Below are positions 15,668 through 23,305 of a stretch of DNA of 64,000 nt, piece after piece. A model generated the notes under the pieces. That model was given only the letters and a program-made list of their open reading frames with translations, had not been told where the DNA came from and made no database searches. Source of the DNA: Luteimonas viscosa (GTDB lineage: Bacteria; Pseudomonadota; Gammaproteobacteria; Xanthomonadales; Xanthomonadaceae); the NCBI RefSeq assembly GCF_008244685.1, contig NZ_VTFT01000001.1, positions 1,901,248 to 1,965,247 on the forward strand, given 5' to 3'. Position 1 is the stretch's first letter. Each line of letters starts with the position of its first letter. The position numbers and the translations under genes were made by a program.

Positions 15668-17407
15668 ATGAATGTCGGCTACCACGAACCCAGCGGCGTC
15701 CCGGTCGACCCGGTGACCTCGCTGTACCGGCTCGGCGCCGGCGGTCCCAGCCTGACCGCCGCGCTGGCCGCCGCGCGCGCCAGCCGGCGCAGCGTCGCGC
15801 TGCTGCACGTGGACATCGACATGCTGCAGCTGGTCAACGTCAACATGGGCGAGGCGGTCGGCGACCAGGTGCTCGCCGCGGTCGCGCAACGGCTGCGCAA
15901 GGCGATGCCGCAGGCGGCCTCGTTGTGGCGGCTGTGCAGCGACGAGTTCATCGCCTGCATCCCCTATCGCGAGGGCGAGCCGAACGGCGAGGCGCTGGCC
16001 GACCTGTTCCGCGACGCGCTCGAGGGGCCGCTGTCGATTCCCCCGTACACGCTGCCGGTGACGGTCTCGATCGGCATCGCGGTGTTTCCGGAACACGGCG
16101 CCGACGCCGCCGCGTTGCTGGCCAGCGCCGAGCGCGCGCTGCGCCAGAGCAAGCGCGCCGGGCACAACAACGTCGGGCTCTACTCGGGGACCCAGGCCAA
16201 GGCGGCGTCCGAGGGCGGGTTCGCCGACCGCTTCGTGCAGGCGCTCGAGAACGACGAACTGCGCCTGTACTACCAGCCGCAGGTCGCGGCCCAGGATGGC
16301 GGCCTGGTCGGATTCAGCGCGTTGCTGCGCTGGGATTCCACCGACAACGGCCTGCTGCGCCCGAACCGCTTCCTCGGCAGGGTCGAGCGTGCGGGCCTGT
16401 CGAGCCGGCTCGGGCTGTGGGTGGTCGACGCGGCGATGCAGCAGCTGGTGTCCTGGCGCGAGCGCGGCCTGGACTATCTGGCGCTGTCGATCCACCTCGA
16501 CGGCATGCTGCTGGCGCGCGCCGACTGCCTCGACGCGATCGGCGAACGCCTGCACCGGCACCAGCTGCGGGCGAGCTCGTTCGAGTTCGAACTGCCCGAG
16601 GGCGCGCTGGCGCTCGATGCGTACCGCATCCACGACACCCTCACCGGCCTGCGCGCCCTGGGCGCGACCCTGACCGTGCAGGACTTCGGCAAGGGCGGCC
16701 TGGGTTTCGCGGCGCTGGCGCAGTATCCGCTCGACCGGCTGCAGATCGGCCGCAGCTTCATCCGCAACGTCGCCAGCGATCCGCGCAGCGCCGCGATCGT
16801 GCGCGGCATCATCGCCATGGGCCATCGCCTGGGCATGAAGCTCACCGCCAAGGGGGTGGAGACCGAGGCCGAACTGGGCTTCCTGCGCCGCAACCACTGC
16901 GACTTCTTCCTCGGCCACCTGTTCAGTCCGCCGCTGCCGGCGGAGGTGCTCGATCCGCTGGTGCAGCGCCGGTTCCTGCTGCCGTCCGCATTCGCCGACA
17001 CCCATCCCGAGCGCACCCTGCTGCTGCTCGACGACGAGGACAACGTGCTGCGTTCGCTGGTGCGGCTGTTCCGTCGCGACGGCTACAAGGTGCTGACCGC
17101 CAACAGCGTGCGCGAGGCCTTCGACCTGCTGGCCAGCAACAGCGTGCAGGTCATCGTCTCCGACCAGCGCATGCCCGACATGAGCGGCACCGAGTTCCTG
17201 GCCAAGGTGCGCGACCTGTACCCGGATACGGTGCGCATGGTGCTGTCGGGCTACACCGACCTGGCCACGATCACCGAGGCGATCAACCGCGGCGCGATCT
17301 ACCGCTTCCTGACCAAGCCCTGGAACGACGACGAACTGCGCGGCCACATCGAGGCCGCGTTCCGCTCGCACGAGCGCAATGCCGAAGGCGACTATCCCGG
17401 CTACTGA
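15668..17407 (+). CDS. degenerate GGDEF-EAL protein with C-terminal receiver (RavR-like layout)
   Basis: A 579-residue cytoplasmic protein with three domains. GGDEF (about 35-175) has CSDEF (90-94) in place of GG(D/E)EF. EAL (about 185-430) has SAL (217-219) in place of EAL, SIHLDG where the catalytic Asn is expected, QDFGKG for DDFG, LQIGRSF for LKID and KGVET for EGVET, so both c-di-GMP enzyme activities look lost. The receiver (about 448-570) is intact with Asp499 and Lys550. The domain order is that of RavR of Xanthomonas, which works with kinase RavS in c-di-GMP control. A role as c-di-GMP sensor or protein-binding switch is inferred. It overlaps the convergent kinase gene by 7 bp. Confidence 0.85.
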   Translation: MNVGYHEPSGVPVDPVTSLYRLGAGGPSLTAALAAARASRRSVALLHVDIDMLQLVNVNMGEAVGDQVLAAVAQRLRKAMPQAASLWRLCSDEFIACIPYREGEPNGEALADLFRDALEGPLSIPPYTLPVTVSIGIAVFPEHGADAAALLASAERALRQSKRAGHNNVGLYSGTQAKAASEGGFADRFVQALENDELRLYYQPQVAAQDGGLVGFSALLRWDSTDNGLLRPNRFLGRVERAGLSSRLGLWVVDAAMQQLVSWRERGLDYLALSIHLDGMLLARADCLDAIGERLHRHQLRASSFEFELPEGALALDAYRIHDTLTGLRALGATLTVQDFGKGGLGFAALAQYPLDRLQIGRSFIRNVASDPRSAAIVRGIIAMGHRLGMKLTAKGVETEAELGFLRRNHCDFFLGHLFSPPLPAEVLDPLVQRRFLLPSAFADTHPERTLLLLDDEDNVLRSLVRLFRRDGYKVLTANSVREAFDLLASNSVQVIVSDQRMPDMSGTEFLAKVRDLYPDTVRMVLSGYTDLATITEAINRGAIYRFLTKPWNDDELRGHIEAAFRSHERNAEGDYPGY

Positions 17408-18654
17408 TCCTGCGCGTCGGCGGCGACCGGCTGCACCACCGGCAGCACCACGCGGAACGTGCTGCCGACGCCCACTTCGCTGGCGACCTCGATGCGGCCG
17501 TGGTGCTTGGACACGATGCGATAGGCGATGGCGAGGCCGAGCCCGGTGCCGCGGCCGATCGGCTTGCTGGTGTAGAACGGATCGAAGATGCGCGGCAACG
17601 CCTCCGGCGGGATGCCGCAGCCGCTGTCGGCGATGCTGATCCAGGCCTCGCCGTCCTCGGCGCCGGTGGCGATGTCGATGGTGCCGCGGTTGTCGATCGA
17701 CTGGCCGGCGTTGATCAGCAGGCACATCAGCACCTGGTTGATCTCCGACAGGTGGCATTCCACCAGCGGCAACTCGCCGTAGTGCTTTTCCACCCGCACC
17801 TTGTACTTGAGGTCGTTCCAGACGATGTTGAGGGTGGACTCGAGGCCCTTGTGCAGGTCCGACGGACGCATCGGATCGCCGCGGCCGAGATAGGAGAACT
17901 CCTTCAGGTCCTGCACGATCTTGGTCACGCGCTCGATCCCCTCGCGCGACTCCGCCAGCAGCTTGGGCAGGTCGCCGAGGATGAAGTCGATGTCCAGGCG
18001 CTCGCGCTGGGCGCGCACGTCCTCGCGGGCGGCGGCCGGGTCGGCGGACTGGAGCGCCGCGTCCTGCGCTTCGATCAGCGCGAACAGCGCGCCGATGTAT
18101 TCGTGCAGCGTGCCGAGGTTGGAGTGGACGTAGCCGATGGGGTTGTTGATCTCGTGCGCGACGCCGGCGGCGAGCAGGCCGATCGAGGCCATCTTCTCCG
18201 ACTGCAGCAGCTGTTCCTGGGCGCCGGCCAGCCGGTGATGCGCGGCCTGGAGTTCGTCGTGGCGCTGCTGCAGTTCCGCCTGGCGCGCGTTGCGCTGGCT
18301 GACGTCGTCGAAGGTCACGAGATGGAGGGCGACGCCGTCGCCCATGCCGAGGCCGTTGCGCACCACGATCTCCAGCACGATGCCGGAGGGCACGGTGACC
18401 TCGCCGGCCCACCGGCCGCTGTCGCGCGCCTGGTCCCAGGCGCCCGCGGGCAGCAGCGCCAGCAGTTCCCCGGCGCCCTGGCCCGGCAGCGCGCGCTCGG
18501 CCAGCGCCCGGGCGGACGGATTGGCATGGAGGATCCGGCGCTCGCCGTCGAGCAGGATCACGGCATTCTCCGTGGTGCGGAACGCCCAGTGGATGTCGCC
18601 GTCGCCGGACGGTGCGGTGTGCTCGCCTTGCCTGTCGTTGCCCTGTGCGCTCAT
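17401..18654 (-). CDS. PAS-domain histidine kinase in the flgMN operon (RavS-like)
   Basis: A 417-residue soluble kinase. A PAS domain (about 22-120, RILHANPSARALAERALPG) may sense a signal; a coiled coil (about 122-155) leads to the phosphorylation site His167 in GVAHEINNPIGYVHSNLGTL; the ATPase domain has the N-box LLINAGQSIDN, DSGCGIPP, FDPFYTSKP and GRGTGLGLAIAY. Its ATG overlaps the flgN stop (ATGA), so it is co-transcribed with flgM and flgN. Its natural partner is the receiver of the convergent GGDEF-EAL-REC protein, as in RavS/RavR; pairing is inferred from position. Confidence 0.85.
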   Translation of the reverse strand: MSAQGNDRQGEHTAPSGDGDIHWAFRTTENAVILLDGERRILHANPSARALAERALPGQGAGELLALLPAGAWDQARDSGRWAGEVTVPSGIVLEIVVRNGLGMGDGVALHLVTFDDVSQRNARQAELQQRHDELQAAHHRLAGAQEQLLQSEKMASIGLLAAGVAHEINNPIGYVHSNLGTLHEYIGALFALIEAQDAALQSADPAAAREDVRAQRERLDIDFILGDLPKLLAESREGIERVTKIVQDLKEFSYLGRGDPMRPSDLHKGLESTLNIVWNDLKYKVRVEKHYGELPLVECHLSEINQVLMCLLINAGQSIDNRGTIDIATGAEDGEAWISIADSGCGIPPEALPRIFDPFYTSKPIGRGTGLGLAIAYRIVSKHHGRIEVASEVGVGSTFRVVLPVVQPVAADAQDQ

Positions 18655-18998
18655 CCCACTCCCAGACAGCGCGCCTGGGATCTGGCGCCCGGCTGTCCAC
18701 GCGAATCGTACACGCCGGTGGATTCGACGCGGCCGATGTGGCGCAGCGCCCAGCCCACCTCGCGGCGGCGCCGCGACAGCAGCACGCCATTGGCCTGGTT
18801 CTGCAGGCGCAGCGCCTCCAGGCGTTCGGCGGCGATCACCCCGGGCTGCGCCGACTCGGCGCGCCGCAGCGCGCTGAGCTTGTCGGCCGTCGATGCCAGC
18901 AGGGCGTCGACGTCGTTCTCCAGCAGGGCCCTGCGCTCCGCGTCCAGCGCCCGTTCCAGCGCCTCGAGCGGATGGTCGGTCGCGACGGCGGCGTTCAT
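18651..18998 (-). CDS. flgN: flagellar export chaperone FlgN
   Basis: A 115-residue, mostly helical protein (DHPLEALERALDAERRALLE, then a second long helix 57-80). FlgN proteins guard the hook-filament junction proteins FlgK and FlgL and deliver them to the export gate. Sequence similarity is weak, as is usual for FlgN; the place directly after flgM (1-bp gap) supports the call. The C-terminal 20 residues (YDSRGQPGARSQARCLGVG) look unstructured. It overlaps the kinase gene by 4 bp. Confidence 0.8.
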   Translation of the reverse strand: MNAAVATDHPLEALERALDAERRALLENDVDALLASTADKLSALRRAESAQPGVIAAERLEALRLQNQANGVLLSRRRREVGWALRHIGRVESTGVYDSRGQPGARSQARCLGVG

Positions 18999-18999
18999 G

Positions 19000-19305
19000 C
19001 TAGCCCCCGAGCTGGCGCTCGAGATCCAGCATGCGGGTCGCCACCGCCTGCGCGTCGACCTGGTAGCTGCCGTCGGCGATCGCCGCGCGCAACGCGTTCA
19101 CGCGCGCAAGGTCGATGCCGGCCGGGCCGGTGCCGAGCTCGCGCTCCAGCGCCTGCAGTCCTTCGGCCTCGCCGGTGAGGCGGATGCTCTCGGCAGCGGC
19201 CACGGGGGCGCTGCGTTCGGCGCCGGCGCGCGCCGCGGGAAGCGGCCGGCTGGCCGTCTCGGGTGGTCGCGCGATCGGCCCGGTGCCGTCGATCTTCTGG
19301 GTCAT
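19000..19305 (-). CDS. flgM: anti-sigma-28 factor FlgM
   Basis: A 101-residue protein that binds FliA and is exported through the finished hook, which releases the late flagellar genes. The N-terminus is disordered and Pro/Ala-rich (about 10-40). The C-terminal helices carry the FliA-binding pattern VNALRAAIADGSYQVDAQAV and end in LDLERQLGG. Start ATG 19305 has an AGGAG site 6-7 bp upstream, better than an earlier in-frame start at 19347. A sigma-28 promoter lies 33-59 bp upstream, so FlgM is in its own FliA circuit. Confidence 0.92.
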   Translation of the reverse strand: MTQKIDGTGPIARPPETASRPLPAARAGAERSAPVAAAESIRLTGEAEGLQALERELGTGPAGIDLARVNALRAAIADGSYQVDAQAVATRMLDLERQLGG

Positions 19306-19337
19306 GGCGTGCTCCTGGGGATGCCTGTTCGAGCACT

Positions 19338-19364
19338 GTAACGGCACCCCCCGGAGGAACTTGA
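19338..19364 (-). promoter_or_regulatory. sigma-28 (FliA) promoter of flgM
   Basis: On the minus strand TCAAGTTC and GCCGTTAC are separated by exactly 11 bp, against the consensus TAAAGTTT-N11-GCCGATAA. The -10 box is the same as that of the fliC promoter in this window. It lies in the 87-bp gap between flgA and flgM. Confidence 0.7.
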
Positions 19365-19392
19365 ACCCGGTCGCACATTGGCCTTTCGAGGG

Positions 19393-20100
19393 TCATGGCA
19401 GCAGTTCGACCACGCCCTCGGCGACCAGCCGCCCGCGCAGGACCCGGCGCGAGGAGACGTTCTCCACCCCGATCCGGCCCCCGGCCTGCGCCGGTCCCAG
19501 CGCCCGGCCGGGCATCCGCACCTCGACGCCGCCGGTGCGCGACACCAGCACCACCGGATCGCCGCGGCGCAGCGGGGTTCCCAGCGACAGGTCGTCCTCG
19601 GTCGGGACCACGCCGGGACCCATGGCCCGGCTGGGCACGCGGCCGACAAGGGTCGCCGGGTCGACGAAGGTGGCGCCGCCCTCGGCGCCGATGTCGCGCC
19701 GCTGCACCACCAACTGGTCGGCGGTGATCGGCACGCCGGCGGCCGCCGGACTGCGCAGCACCACCACCTCGGCCTCGCGGCGGACGCGCACCGGCACGTA
19801 CAGTTTCCAGCCCGGGCTGTCGTCGCAGCGGACCTGGGCGGTGGTCGGGCCGGTGGCCACCGCCTGCAGCGGCTGCTGGCAGCGCCTGAGCCGCAACGAA
19901 TGCGCCAGCACTGCCTCGGCGGATTGCGCGTCGCCTGCCCCGAGCGCGTTGATCGCCGCTTCGGAAATCGAATCCAGCGACTGCATGTCCTGCGCGGCGC
20001 CCGGCGCAGGCCAGGCGGCCCACGCGAGCGCCAGCACGATCGCTACCCACACAAGGCGGGGTGCGGCGACTCGTGACGGATGGGACTCGGCGACGGGCAT
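19393..20100 (-). CDS. flgA: P-ring assembly chaperone FlgA
   Basis: A 235-residue periplasmic protein that helps FlgI build the P ring. A signal peptide (LVWVAIVLALAWAAWPAPGA, cut near AQD at about 36) precedes an N-terminal part and a C-terminal SAF-like domain with SPAAAGVPITADQLVVQRRD and ALGPAQAGGRIGVENVSSRR. The ATG at 20100 is picked over a GTG two codons upstream because AGGAG stands 5 bp before it. It is driven by the sigma-54 promoter at 20138-20151 and precedes flgM on the minus strand. Confidence 0.9.
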   Translation of the reverse strand: MPVAESHPSRVAAPRLVWVAIVLALAWAAWPAPGAAQDMQSLDSISEAAINALGAGDAQSAEAVLAHSLRLRRCQQPLQAVATGPTTAQVRCDDSPGWKLYVPVRVRREAEVVVLRSPAAAGVPITADQLVVQRRDIGAEGGATFVDPATLVGRVPSRAMGPGVVPTEDDLSLGTPLRRGDPVVLVSRTGGVEVRMPGRALGPAQAGGRIGVENVSSRRVLRGRLVAEGVVELLP

Positions 20101-20137
20101 GGTCACTCCTGTGGATCAGCTCTTATCAGGGGGGGGT

Positions 20138-20151
20138 GCAAGTGCCGTGCC
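20138..20151 (-). promoter_or_regulatory. sigma-54 promoter of flgA
   Basis: Minus-strand sequence AGGCACGGCACTTGCA has GG-N10-GC spacing and matches TGGCACG-N4-TTGCA at all but the first base. The predicted start is about 25 nt upstream of the flgA ATG. Confidence 0.75.
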
Positions 20152-20175
20152 TTAAGCGATTCGTCGCTTCGGAAG

Positions 20176-20729
20176 GGCGCCGTAGCCTGGCGCCCGGAGA
20201 TCGCTCTTCCCTCGGTCAGGGCCGCTTTGCGGTCCGGCCCGGCGCAGTGCGCCGGGCGTTCGCGCGGATGCGCGGCATGCCGCGCATGCCATCCACGCTC
20301 ACCCTGCCCTGACTCGGGCGCGCGCCATCCATGGCGCGCTCGTCGCGACCACCGGCCGCCGAGGTTCGGCTCGCCAATCCGTGCTTTCCCGCCTTCGGCA
20401 AGAAGCCCCCTTGCTCATCTCGGCCCCGCCAGGCGCGGATTTCCGTCCTGGCGCACGTGCCCGAAGGCGGAGAGCTGCAGCCTCCAGCCGCAGGGACGCG
20501 GGGGGAGATGGCGCAAGCGGCACATGGATGTGCCGCGGCCGCGAGTGCGGACATGGATGTCTGCCCGAGCGGTGCGCCATCTCCCCCCGTGGCACTGCGG
20601 CCCATCCGGAGGCAGTCAGCCCCACGGCCCCAGCCCCCCGGGGGAACACTGGATCCCTGCGTTCGCGGGGATGACTCGGCTTTCGGTGGTGGGCCGGCGA
20701 ACCAACGGGATCCCGGATCCAGACACCCC
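20176..20729. repeat. palindrome-rich non-coding tract upstream of cheV
   Basis: The whole gap 20101-20764 has no credible gene but many perfect hairpins: GGGCGCC/GGCGCCC near 20176-20198, CCCGGCGCA/TGCGCCGGG (20238-20246, 20248-20256), a 20-bp palindrome (20268-20287), GCGCGCCAT/ATGGCGCGC (20320-20328, 20331-20339), and a large branched structure (20500-20588). At about 20640-20730 inverted words GGATCCCT and GGGATCC(C) with CGTTCGCGGGGATGAC resemble a dispersed repeat common in this family. It looks like several small repeat elements inserted side by side. Confidence 0.6.
20500..20588. repeat. 16-bp inverted repeat enclosing two smaller hairpins
   Basis: The outer arms 20500-20515 (GGGGGGAGATGGCGCA) and 20573-20588 are perfect complements. 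Between them lie two hairpins, GCGGCACAT-GG-ATGTGCCGC (about 20517-20536) and a near copy, GCGGACAT-GG-ATGTCTGC (about 20547-20564). As single-stranded DNA or RNA this folds as a three-way junction. Further imperfect pairing of CCTCC/GGAGG and GCCGCAG/CTGCGGC outside the arms lengthens the stem. Confidence 0.65.
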
Positions 20730-20756
20730 TCAAGATCCGCGCGCCGCGGCCGACAC
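20730..20756 (+). promoter_or_regulatory. candidate sigma-28 promoter of cheV
   Basis: TCAAGATC and GCCGACAC are 11 bp apart, the sigma-28 spacing, with 5/8 and 6/8 matches to consensus. The expected start would be only a few bases before the cheV ATG, and no Shine-Dalgarno sequence is seen there, so the mRNA would be nearly leaderless. This is a weak call. Confidence 0.35.
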
Positions 20757-20764
20757 CCTGTTCC

Positions 20765-21685
20765 ATGAGCCAGGACCTGCTTGACCGTATCGACCAGCGC
20801 ACCCGGCTGGCCGGCCACAACCGGCTGGCGCTGCTGCTGTTCCGGCTGGGGAGCCGTCAGCTTTTTGGCGTCAACGTGTTCAAGGTCAAGGAAGTGCTGC
20901 AGCGGCCGCCGCTGTTCACCCTGCCGCAGTTGCCGAAGGCCTTCGCCGGCGCCGCCGACGTGCGCGGGCGCAGCGTGCCGGTGCTGGACCTCGCGCGCGC
21001 GATCGGGCACGACGGCGAAGGCGCCGGCGAACCGCATTACCTGGTGGTCACCGAGTTCAACCGCTCGGTGCAGGGTTTCCTGGTGGCCGGGGTCGACCGC
21101 ATCGTCAACATCGCGGTCGAGCACATCCAGCCGCCGCCCGAACTCGGCGGCGACTGCAACTACCTCACCGGCGTCGCCCGCCACCAGGGCGAGCTGATCC
21201 AGCTGATCGATGTCGAAAGCGTGCTGGCCGAATCGGCCCCGCGCGGCAGCGACCTGGGCACGCTCGGCCCGCTGCCTGTGACCGGCGGCCCGCGCGAGGT
21301 GCTGGTGGTCGACGACTCGCGCGTGGCCCGCAACCAGATCCGCACCGTGCTCGAGCAGCTCGGGCTGGAGGCGGTGCTGCTGTCCGACGGCCGCCAGGCC
21401 CTGGACCACCTGCAGGCGCTGGCCCGCAACGGCGAACCGCCGGGCGAGCGCTATGCGATGGTGATCTCCGACATCGAGATGCCGGCGATGGACGGCTACA
21501 CCCTGACGACGGAAATCCGTCGCGACCCGGCCCTGCGCGGGATGTTCGTGCTGTTGCACACCTCGCTGTCCGGGGTGTTCAACCAGGCCATGGTCGAGCG
21601 CGTGGGGGCCGACGATTTCGTGCCCAAGTACTCGGAAAACGAGCTGGCGCAGCGCGTGACCGCGCGGATCAACGCCCTGCGCTAG
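20765..21685 (+). CDS. cheV: chemotaxis coupling protein CheV
   Basis: A 306-residue cytoplasmic protein joining a CheW domain (about 18-160), which links receptors to CheA, with a receiver domain (about 177-300) that CheA phosphorylates, probably at Asp236 in VISDIEMPAMDG. It tunes receptor-kinase coupling and adaptation. It lies between flgA and flgB, as in other polar flagellates of this group. There is no Shine-Dalgarno sequence before the ATG at 20765. The next gene, flgB, has its own sigma-54 promoter 79 bp further on. Confidence 0.93.
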   Translation: MSQDLLDRIDQRTRLAGHNRLALLLFRLGSRQLFGVNVFKVKEVLQRPPLFTLPQLPKAFAGAADVRGRSVPVLDLARAIGHDGEGAGEPHYLVVTEFNRSVQGFLVAGVDRIVNIAVEHIQPPPELGGDCNYLTGVARHQGELIQLIDVESVLAESAPRGSDLGTLGPLPVTGGPREVLVVDDSRVARNQIRTVLEQLGLEAVLLSDGRQALDHLQALARNGEPPGERYAMVISDIEMPAMDGYTLTTEIRRDPALRGMFVLLHTSLSGVFNQAMVERVGADDFVPKYSENELAQRVTARINALR

Positions 21686-21713
21686 GCCGGCAGGGCCGGT
21701 TCCGGGGCGCGGC

Positions 21714-21729
21714 TGGCACGCCGCTTGCC
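21714..21729 (+). promoter_or_regulatory. sigma-54 promoter of the flgB operon
   Basis: TGGCACGCCGCTTGCC is a full consensus match (TGGCACG-N4-TTGC, GG-N10-GC). It lies 36 bp before the flgB ATG and should drive flgBCDEFGHI. Confidence 0.85.
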
Positions 21730-21764
21730 TGCCTTCCAGGGCGTATCCGCCCCCGGAGGGCTCC

Positions 21765-22127
21765 ATGTCCGATTTCCTAGGCATCCACGGCACCGCGCTC
21801 GCCCTGCGCGAGCAGCGCCTGCAACTGCTCAGCGCCAACATCGCCAACGCCGACACCCCGGGCTACAAGGCCCAGGACCTCGACTTCAACAGCGCGCTGG
21901 CGTCCGCCCTGCACCCCGGCACCGCCGCGGGCGGCGACGCCATCACCACCGCCGCCGAAGCGGCGCGCTACGCCCGCCTCTCCACCCAGCCGAGCCTGGA
22001 CGGCAACACCGTCGACGGCGACCGCGAGAACGCGGTCTACGCCCAGGCCACGCTCGAGTACCGGGCCTCGATGTCGTTCGTCGAGTCCAAGGTGCGCGGA
22101 ATGCTGACCGCGATCACCGGCCAGTGA
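21765..22127 (+). CDS. flgB: flagellar proximal rod protein FlgB
   Basis: A 120-residue rod subunit exported by the flagellar type III system and built into the periplasmic rod. The N-terminal rod signature is SANIANADTPGYKAQD (about 25-40) and the C-terminal helix carries YRASMSFVESKVRGMLTAI. GGAGGG stands 6 bp before the ATG. First gene of the rod-hook operon. Confidence 0.95.
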   Translation: MSDFLGIHGTALALREQRLQLLSANIANADTPGYKAQDLDFNSALASALHPGTAAGGDAITTAAEAARYARLSTQPSLDGNTVDGDRENAVYAQATLEYRASMSFVESKVRGMLTAITGQ

Positions 22128-22149
22128 CCGCCGTGAACGGAGCCCGCCC

Positions 22150-22557
22150 ATGAGCAACCTCCCGATCTTCGACGTCGCCGGTTCGGCGATGAACGCGCAG
22201 TCGGTGCGCCTGTCCACCATCGCCTCCAACCTGGCCAACGCCAATTCGGTCAGCGGCAACCCCGACGAGGTGTTCCGCGCCAAGCAACCGGTGTTCTCGG
22301 CCACGCCGATCGACGGCAACCCGGCGCTCGCGGGCGTGCGCGTGGATGCGGTCAACGACAGCACCGCGCAGCCGCTCAAGCGCTACGAACCCGGCCATCC
22401 GCTCGCCGACGCCGAAGGCTACGTGTACGCGCCCGACATCGATCCGGTGGCGCAGATGGTGGACCTGATCTCCGCCTCGCGCAGCTACCAGGCCAACGTC
22501 GAGGTCTTCAACAGCGCCAAGGAACTCGCCATGGCCACCCTGAACATGGGCCGCTGA
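22150..22557 (+). CDS. flgC: flagellar proximal rod protein FlgC
   Basis: A 135-residue rod subunit, the normal FlgC length. The N-terminal motif is IASNLANANSVSGNPDEVFRA split over residues 17-37, and the C-terminus has MVDLISASRSYQANVEVFNS, the heptad helix shared by axial proteins. It follows flgB by 22 bp and precedes flgD by 26 bp. Confidence 0.95.
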   Translation: MSNLPIFDVAGSAMNAQSVRLSTIASNLANANSVSGNPDEVFRAKQPVFSATPIDGNPALAGVRVDAVNDSTAQPLKRYEPGHPLADAEGYVYAPDIDPVAQMVDLISASRSYQANVEVFNSAKELAMATLNMGR

Positions 22558-22583
22558 GTGCGCGCCCGCCACGAGGACACCCG

Positions 22584-23255
22584 ATGACCACGATCGCCAA
22601 CGGCACCGACTACGCCTCGCTCGGCCTCGGCCAGCAGCAGGCGCCGCGCAGCACCGCGCTGGGCCAGGCCGACTTCCTGCACCTGATGACCGAGCAGCTC
22701 AAGAACCAGGATCCGCTCAAGCCGCTGGACAACAACCAGTTCCTCGGCCAGCTGGCGCAGTTCTCCACCGTGCAGGGCATCGAGGGGATGCAGGGCGCGA
22801 TGGCGGCGATGGCCAGCGTGATGGAATCCGACCAGACCCTGCGCGCGGCCGCGCTGGTGGGCCGCGAGGCGCTGGTCGGGATCGAATCGGTCGACCTGGC
22901 CGCCGGTGCCGGGCTGCGTGGCGAGATCTCCGCGCGCTCGGCCGGACCGGTGACCCTGGACGTGGTCGACGCCAACGGCAACCGCGTGCGGCGCATGACC
23001 CTGGAGGCCGGCGCCGCCGGCGCCACGGCCTTCGAATGGGACGGGCGCGACGAAGCCGGCAATGCGGTCGCCGCCGGTACCTACAGCTTCCGCGCCGTCA
23101 CCGGCGGCAGCGATCCGTCGGCCGTCGACGCCGACCTGCTCGACGTGCGCGCCAGCGCGCGCGTGGACAGCGTCTCGATCGAACCCACCGGCCTGTTCCT
23201 CAACCTCGCGGGCATGGGCGGCGTGCCGCTCTCCGCGGTCCATCGCATCGGCTGA
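22584..23255 (+). CDS. flgD: hook scaffolding (hook cap) protein FlgD
   Basis: A 223-residue protein that forms the cap under which FlgE assembles. The N-terminal hallmark FLHLMTEQLKNQDPLKPLDN (about 31-50) is followed by QFLGQLAQFS. The C-terminal half has FlgD Ig-like repeats (EWDGRDEAGNAVAAGTYSFR). It is normally discarded when the hook is done. Third gene of the operon. Confidence 0.94.
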   Translation: MTTIANGTDYASLGLGQQQAPRSTALGQADFLHLMTEQLKNQDPLKPLDNNQFLGQLAQFSTVQGIEGMQGAMAAMASVMESDQTLRAAALVGREALVGIESVDLAAGAGLRGEISARSAGPVTLDVVDANGNRVRRMTLEAGAAGATAFEWDGRDEAGNAVAAGTYSFRAVTGGSDPSAVDADLLDVRASARVDSVSIEPTGLFLNLAGMGGVPLSAVHRIG

Positions 23256-23305
23256 CCCCGGCACCGCCCGTCCGCGCGCATGCCGGACCTTCCCAGGAGC
23301 ACACC

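Noticed and set aside
14882-18790. 1302-residue minus-strand ORF spanning several genes
   Set aside because: It crosses the kinase gene in another frame and the GGDEF-EAL-REC gene in antisense; no family match and unnatural composition.
20299-20820. ORFs in the tract before cheV as small genes
   Set aside because: Codon use is not that of neighbours, they run through hairpins and dispersed repeat words, and there is no ribosome-binding site.
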